NCBI GenBank assembly: GCA_910578305.1
Contig: CAJTQH010000049.1
Location: forward strand, 1-17,734
DNA length: 17,734 bases
Direction: 5' to 3'
Source of the DNA: an uncultured Muribaculaceae bacterium
GTDB taxonomy: Bacteria > Bacteroidota > Bacteroidia > Bacteroidales > Muribaculaceae
The position numbers were made by a program, and so were the translations under genes. The notes under the pieces were generated by a model. That model did no database searches and was not told the origin of the DNA. It saw nothing but the letters and a program-made list of their open reading frames with translations. Positions 15,725 to 17,734 of the stretch are shown piece after piece. Within the stretch, counting starts at the first letter, position 1; each line of letters starts with the position of its first letter.

Positions 15725-16031
15725 GTAAATTTTGAGGAATAACTGTGTGTCGGATTGACATATTTCAAAGTGAGTGGTGTGTTTGGTTGAATTTATTGCG
15801 GATATGTTTTTTAATAATGCGGACGTAGGGGTGTTGGTAAATAAAAAACGGCGGCAAAACACTTGCCGCCGTTTTTTTGTTATTGGGTTTTGAGGGTGGA
15901 ACGCTTTTGTCGGGAAACTCTTTGTCGTGAAATGCGAGGGCAGGATGCCATTTGCGTATAAGATGTTATATAGCTTGCTTTTAGTGTGTTAGTCCTCACG
16001 ATTTTATCTAATCTTGCCTAAAATTGTAAAT
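15725..16031. other. Divergent intergenic gap without a gene
   Basis: About 300 nt between the divergent DUF5606 and lipoprotein genes. No convincing reading frame on either strand. It holds a strong two-way terminator hairpin at 15843-15877 and, at its right end, TAATCTTG (16009-16016), one base from a -7 consensus and 16 nt before the lipoprotein ATG. The rest is AT-rich with no repeat that I could identify. This is where the packed housekeeping gene order ends. Confidence 0.5.
15843..15877. terminator. Bidirectional terminator hairpin with no obvious upstream gene
   Basis: A perfect 15-bp stem: AAAAAACGGCGGCAA (15843-15857), loop AACAC, TTGCCGCCGTTTTTT (15863-15877), with one more T after it. 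The A-run and T-run make it a terminator on both strands. No annotated gene transcribes into it from either side, since both neighbours point away. Confidence 0.85.
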
Positions 16032-16532
16032 ATGAGAGCCTTGAAAATTTTTTTGATTAGCGTATTATGTACATTGGCTTCGTGTTCAACTAAACCGCAG
16101 CATACAGAAGATGAGATTGCCAATGGCTTACCCTCCGATACGGTATGGCTTGTTGCCAAAGGACAACATAAGACGGATGTTCACAACTTTTTTAGGGAAA
16201 AACAGTTGGAGACAATGGAGGATGTTTCGTCAAATTCAATAATTGGAATTACTAATCGTTCAATTACGTGGGTCGGTGTTGATTGGGATGTAGTGCAATG
16301 TCGTTTTGATGAACGCAACAGGCTTCGTTCTGTGTTAATGATGCGTAGCGGAGTATTCGATAATGGTGATATCGTGGGTGATACTACAATGAGTGTTTTA
16401 TACCAACTGCAATGTAAATTTGGAATGGCAAAATGTGTTTCTTCGGGAGAATGGTATTTTATAAACACGCACAATACCAACGCCTCTATGAAACAAGATC
16501 GGAGCACCGACATTATTGTTATTTGGGAATAA
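16032..16532 (+). CDS. Small predicted lipoprotein, function unknown
   Basis: 166 residues from the ATG at 16032. A longer frame from a TTG at 16014 would place residues before the signal peptide and overlap the possible promoter, so the ATG is preferred. The N terminus MRALKIFLISVLCTLASC is a lipoprotein signal peptide: Arg and Lys, a hydrophobic core, and lipobox LASC with Cys18 as the lipidated residue. Export and anchoring in the inner or outer membrane is therefore likely. The mature part has no domain I can name; it has alternating short strands (SITWVGVDWDVVQCRFDERN, 78-97) and two further cysteines late in the chain (129 and 136), which might form a disulphide. It lies alone between the orphan terminator and a decayed transposase, in more AT-rich DNA than its left neighbours, suggesting accessory origin. 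Confidence 0.78.
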   Translation: MRALKIFLISVLCTLASCSTKPQHTEDEIANGLPSDTVWLVAKGQHKTDVHNFFREKQLETMEDVSSNSIIGITNRSITWVGVDWDVVQCRFDERNRLRSVLMMRSGVFDNGDIVGDTTMSVLYQLQCKFGMAKCVSSGEWYFINTHNTNASMKQDRSTDIIVIWE

Positions 16533-16574
16533 TCTTTCATCTGTTGACAAAAAGAAAAGAGCCTAAGAGCCGAT

Positions 16575-16631
16575 TTGCCTAAAATTACAGTTGGCTCATT
16601 AGATATAGACTTATGATAATCAATTTAGGCA
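16575..16631. repeat. TGCCTAAA inverted repeat; 12-nt copy also upstream of the lipoprotein gene
   Basis: TTGCCTAAAATT occurs at 16575-16586 and, identically, at 16014-16025 just before the lipoprotein start, so the two copies bracket that gene. An inverted TTTAGGCA lies at 16624-16631, pairing with TGCCTAAA at 16576-16583 (8 bp, 40-nt spacer). No known element is recognised. Confidence 0.45.
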
Positions 16632-16702
16632 GGTTTGACATTTGGTGTGATGGATGCATGTAATCCATTGATTTTATTCTCTTTGCGGAGATAATTATTG
16701 AG

Positions 16703-17061
16703 ATGGTAAAAAAGCTTTTTCTGCGGATCTGAAAATGTGGTCAGGAACGATCTGAGAGGCTGTACTCAACGATATAAATGCAAGGACTGCGGCTGTCGTT
16801 TTGATGGCGGCATACGGCGTGATAAAGCTCAGGTTATCAGCGGCTCTATGTAGATGGCAAACGGACTCTGGAACACAGCTTGCGTCCAAGAACGGCGTCT
16901 GCGAAAAGACCATACGTAGGGATCTGGAAGGCTTGCGGTATGTCCATAAGATCGCAATGCACAAGGATGTAACCATACAGATGGACACCACATACTGGGG
17001 CAGTAACTTTGGTCTTATGGTTATAAAGGATGCTCTCCGGGGTGTTGTCTTATGGCACAAG
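16703..17061 (+). pseudogene. Frameshifted, truncated zinc-ribbon transposase remnant (IS256-variant type likely)
   Basis: Pieces of one transposase are spread over three frames. Frame A (about 16713-16841) gives SFFCGSENVVRN and RYKCKDCGCRFDGG, a zinc ribbon whose first cysteine seems lost, then IRRDKAQVIS. Frame B (16844-16873) continues with LYVDGKRTLE. Frame C (16876-17061) resumes with QLASKNGVCEKTIRRDLEGL, a helix-turn-helix, and VTIQMDTTYWGSNFGLMVIKD, which carries the first catalytic Asp (codon 16984-16986) of a DDE nuclease, ending at GVVLWHK. Each junction fits a one-base loss. A further shift separates ATG-GTA-AAA at 16703 from frame A. Homology stops after about 120 residues, so most of the catalytic domain is gone. 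The ribbon plus this DTTYWG motif suits the Zn-binding variant of IS256-like transposases in Bacteroidales; the family name is from memory. No terminal inverted repeats were identified. Confidence 0.82.
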
Positions 17062-17110
17062 ACTCCTACACTAAAATGGGTTTAAATAGGCTTAAAAAAT
17101 ATGGAGGTTG

Positions 17111-17128
17111 TTTTTTTTTGGGGGGGGG
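17111..17128 (+). repeat. T9-G9 double homopolymer
   Basis: Nine T residues (17111-17119) followed directly by nine G residues (17120-17128). It lies about 50 nt after the end of transposase homology. It may be a slippage-prone tract or an assembly or sequencing artefact at a junction. Confidence 0.8.
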
Positions 17129-17379
17129 TAAGAGGCCTAACTGTTTTATTTTTAATGTATTATATGCTGCTACATCAATATATTTCGTACACTTTGTAGT
17201 GTAAGGAATGACCAAACGAAACACCTTACAATAGGACATTGAAAAGAAACCCCAAACCGTGTGCAGCGGTCAGGGGTGAGGGTTCAAGACAAAAGGCACT
17301 CAGTTTTGAGTATAACCCGATGTGTTATGCCAAATGCCTTTGCTTATGATAGTTCTTGAAATTGCTATCAAGGTGGGAT

Positions 17380-17420
17380 GGTTTAAAGTTGTGAAATTCA
17401 CAATAACACTGCTTTAATCC
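17380..17420. repeat. Nested palindrome, operator- or hairpin-like
   Basis: TTGTGAAATTCACAA (17389-17403) is a perfect 7+1+7 palindrome. It is enclosed by GGTTTAAAG (17380-17388) and CTTTAATCC (17412-17420), which pair with one mismatch. As RNA it could fold into a two-part hairpin; as DNA it resembles a dimer-binding operator. Confidence 0.6.
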
Positions 17421-17426
17421 TTACCA

Positions 17427-17488
17427 GAAAAGTTGCCAAAGGGCTAAGCGGTCGAATCCGCAAACTTTTCCAAGGGCTTTTCAACCGC
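17427..17488. repeat. Interlocking inverted repeats with embedded direct repeats
   Basis: Arm a1 GAAAAGTT (17427-17434) pairs with a2 AACTTTTC (17463-17470), extendable by two pairs past a bulged A. Arm b1 GCGGTCGAA (17448-17456) pairs with b2 TTCAACCGC (17480-17488); the single mismatch becomes a G-U pair in minus-strand RNA. The order a1-b1-a2-b2 is that of a pseudoknot or mutually exclusive stems. CCAAAGGGCT (17436-17445, reading from C36) and CCAAGGGCT (17470-17478) form a direct repeat within it. Confidence 0.55.
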
Positions 17489-17519
17489 AAAGATAACACA
17501 AACTTTGCAAACTTGCAAA
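17488..17519 (-). promoter_or_regulatory. Candidate minus-strand promoter without a downstream gene
   Basis: On the minus strand TTTG (17519-17516), a 20-nt spacer, then TATCTTTG (17495-17488), an exact TAnnTTTG. Transcription would begin near 17481 and run left through about 350 nt that holds no gene. It could drive a non-coding RNA. Confidence 0.45.
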
Positions 17520-17529
17520 CAAGACAAAC
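17499..17529 (+). repeat. Four CAAAC units at 8-9 nt spacing
   Basis: CAAAC begins at 17499, 17508, 17516 and 17525 (spacings 9, 8, 9). The array overlaps the -33 region of the minus-strand promoter candidate. The regular spacing is iteron-like, but the unit is short and could be chance in this A/C-rich stretch. Confidence 0.45.
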
Positions 17530-17569
17530 GAAACGCCCGCCGTTCATCTTCACAGACTAATAAGCGGGC

Positions 17570-17615
17570 AACAAATTAAATTCAGCTACAAAGGTAGCAA
17601 AACAAATTAAATTCA
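17570..17615 (+). repeat. 15-nt direct repeats flanking a stem-loop, just before a start codon
   Basis: AACAAATTAAATTCA occurs at 17570-17584 and 17601-17615, identical in both copies. Between them is GCTAC-AAAG-GTAGC (17585-17598), a 5-bp inverted repeat. The second copy ends 2 nt before the ATG at 17618, so the arrangement looks like a control region for that ORF. Confidence 0.7.
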
Positions 17616-17617
17616 TT

Positions 17618-17734
17618 ATGTTAAAATTTATTTTAACCGCCGCGATTATCGCAACACTGATTGCCACGGTTTGCGTAGCGGCTCAGGAAATGGCAAACGT
17701 TGAACACAGCGAGTTACTAATGAAGCTAATGGCT
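17618..17734 (+). CDS. Start of an ORF with signal-peptide-like N terminus (cut by window end)
   Basis: 39 codons open to the last base. Residues 1-22 (MLKFILTAAIIATLIATVCV) are a positively charged start followed by a long hydrophobic segment, then AAQE, which could be a signal peptidase I site, so the product is probably exported or membrane-anchored. No lipobox cysteine fits. The remainder (MANVEHSELLMKLMA) is too short to classify. The ATG is 2 nt after a perfect 15-nt direct repeat. It may be the first gene of an accessory region lying to the right. That it is coding rests only on the signal-like N terminus. Confidence 0.45.
   Translation, partial: MLKFILTAAIIATLIATVCVAAQEMANVEHSELLMKLMA

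Larger units (their letters stand above)
17062..17617. other. Non-coding, repeat-dense region
   Basis: About 550 nt with no convincing gene. From left to right: the broken transposase edge; a T9-G9 homopolymer (17111-17128); hairpin TACACT-TTGT-AGTGTA (17188-17203) next to TGTAAGG...CCTTACA (17200-17230); TGATAG...CTATCA (17346-17371); a 15-nt palindrome inside an outer inverted repeat (17380-17420); interlocking inverted repeats (17427-17488); four CAAAC units (17499-17529); GCCCGC...GCGGGC (17535-17569); and two 15-nt direct repeats around a small palindrome (17570-17615). A minus-strand promoter match lies at 17488-17519 with no gene behind it. This could be a structured RNA, a mobile-element end, an oriT or an operator region; none is proven. 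Confidence 0.55.

Noticed and set aside
16014..16031. TTG start for the lipoprotein gene
   Set aside because: It would put extra residues before a well-formed lipoprotein signal peptide and overlap the possible -7 box; the ATG at 16032 is better.
16533..16702. Possible tRNA or terminator downstream of the lipoprotein gene
   Set aside because: GAGCC (16567-16571) and GGCTC (16593-16597) pair weakly with no T-run after them, and no tRNA cloverleaf could be built.
17066..17239. A 57-codon minus-strand reading frame through the homopolymer tract
   Set aside because: It depends on the C9 and A9 runs staying in frame, overlaps the end of the transposase remnant, and shows no recognisable domain. 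Short length and context favour chance.
17499..17569. Integrative-element attachment site or CRISPR-like array
   Set aside because: The repeats are too short and few for a CRISPR array, and no integrase or duplicated core at the other end of the region can be seen, so no att site is called.

Overview
The window looks like chromosome of a member of the Bacteroidota, most likely order Bacteroidales (a Muribaculaceae-like genome is my guess, not shown). The main evidence is a fused LpxC-FabZ protein, a DUF5606 protein, an S16 ribosomal protein with a long acidic/alanine tail, and promoters of the Bacteroidetes type (TTTG, 19 nt, TAnnTTTG) with little sign of Shine-Dalgarno sequences.

Layout. 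1-855 (minus) is the N-terminal part of RmuC, cut by the window edge. 955-5535 (plus) is a tight run: alpha/beta hydrolase, a membrane-anchored MurF-like Mur ligase, a long D-Ala-D-Ala ligase-type ATP-grasp enzyme, and an EamA/DMT transporter. 5579-6287 is a single-gene unit for ribosomal protein S16 with its own promoter and terminator. 6334-9577 is glnS (glutaminyl-tRNA synthetase) overlapping a TPR-like protein by 4 nt. 9574-10850 (minus) is rsmG followed by a metallo-beta-lactamase-fold hydrolase, again overlapping by 4 nt. 10902-11767 is a CvfB-like S1-domain RNA-binding protein. 11853-15086 is the lipid A operon lpxD, lpxC-fabZ, lpxA, ending in a strong terminator. 15230-15682 (minus) is the DUF5606 gene, with its own terminator back to back with that of lpxA.

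From about 15840 to the end the character changes from packed housekeeping genes to accessory-looking DNA. It holds an orphan two-way terminator, a small predicted lipoprotein of unknown function, a frameshifted and truncated transposase, a T9-G9 homopolymer junction, and over 500 bp without a convincing gene. That stretch is dense in inverted and direct repeats. It leads into a short signal-peptide-like ORF cut by the window end. This looks like the edge of a mobile or decayed region, but no integrase or att site could be established.

How the genes fit together: most of the window serves the cell envelope (peptidoglycan precursor-type ligases; the first steps of lipid A synthesis with fatty acid dehydration fused in) and translation (S16, GlnRS, 16S rRNA methylation by RsmG). 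The two places most worth a second look are the Mur ligase/Ddl pair, whose Mur ligase has membrane helices where canonical MurF has its UDP-MurNAc-binding domain, and the structured non-coding stretch at 17180-17617.
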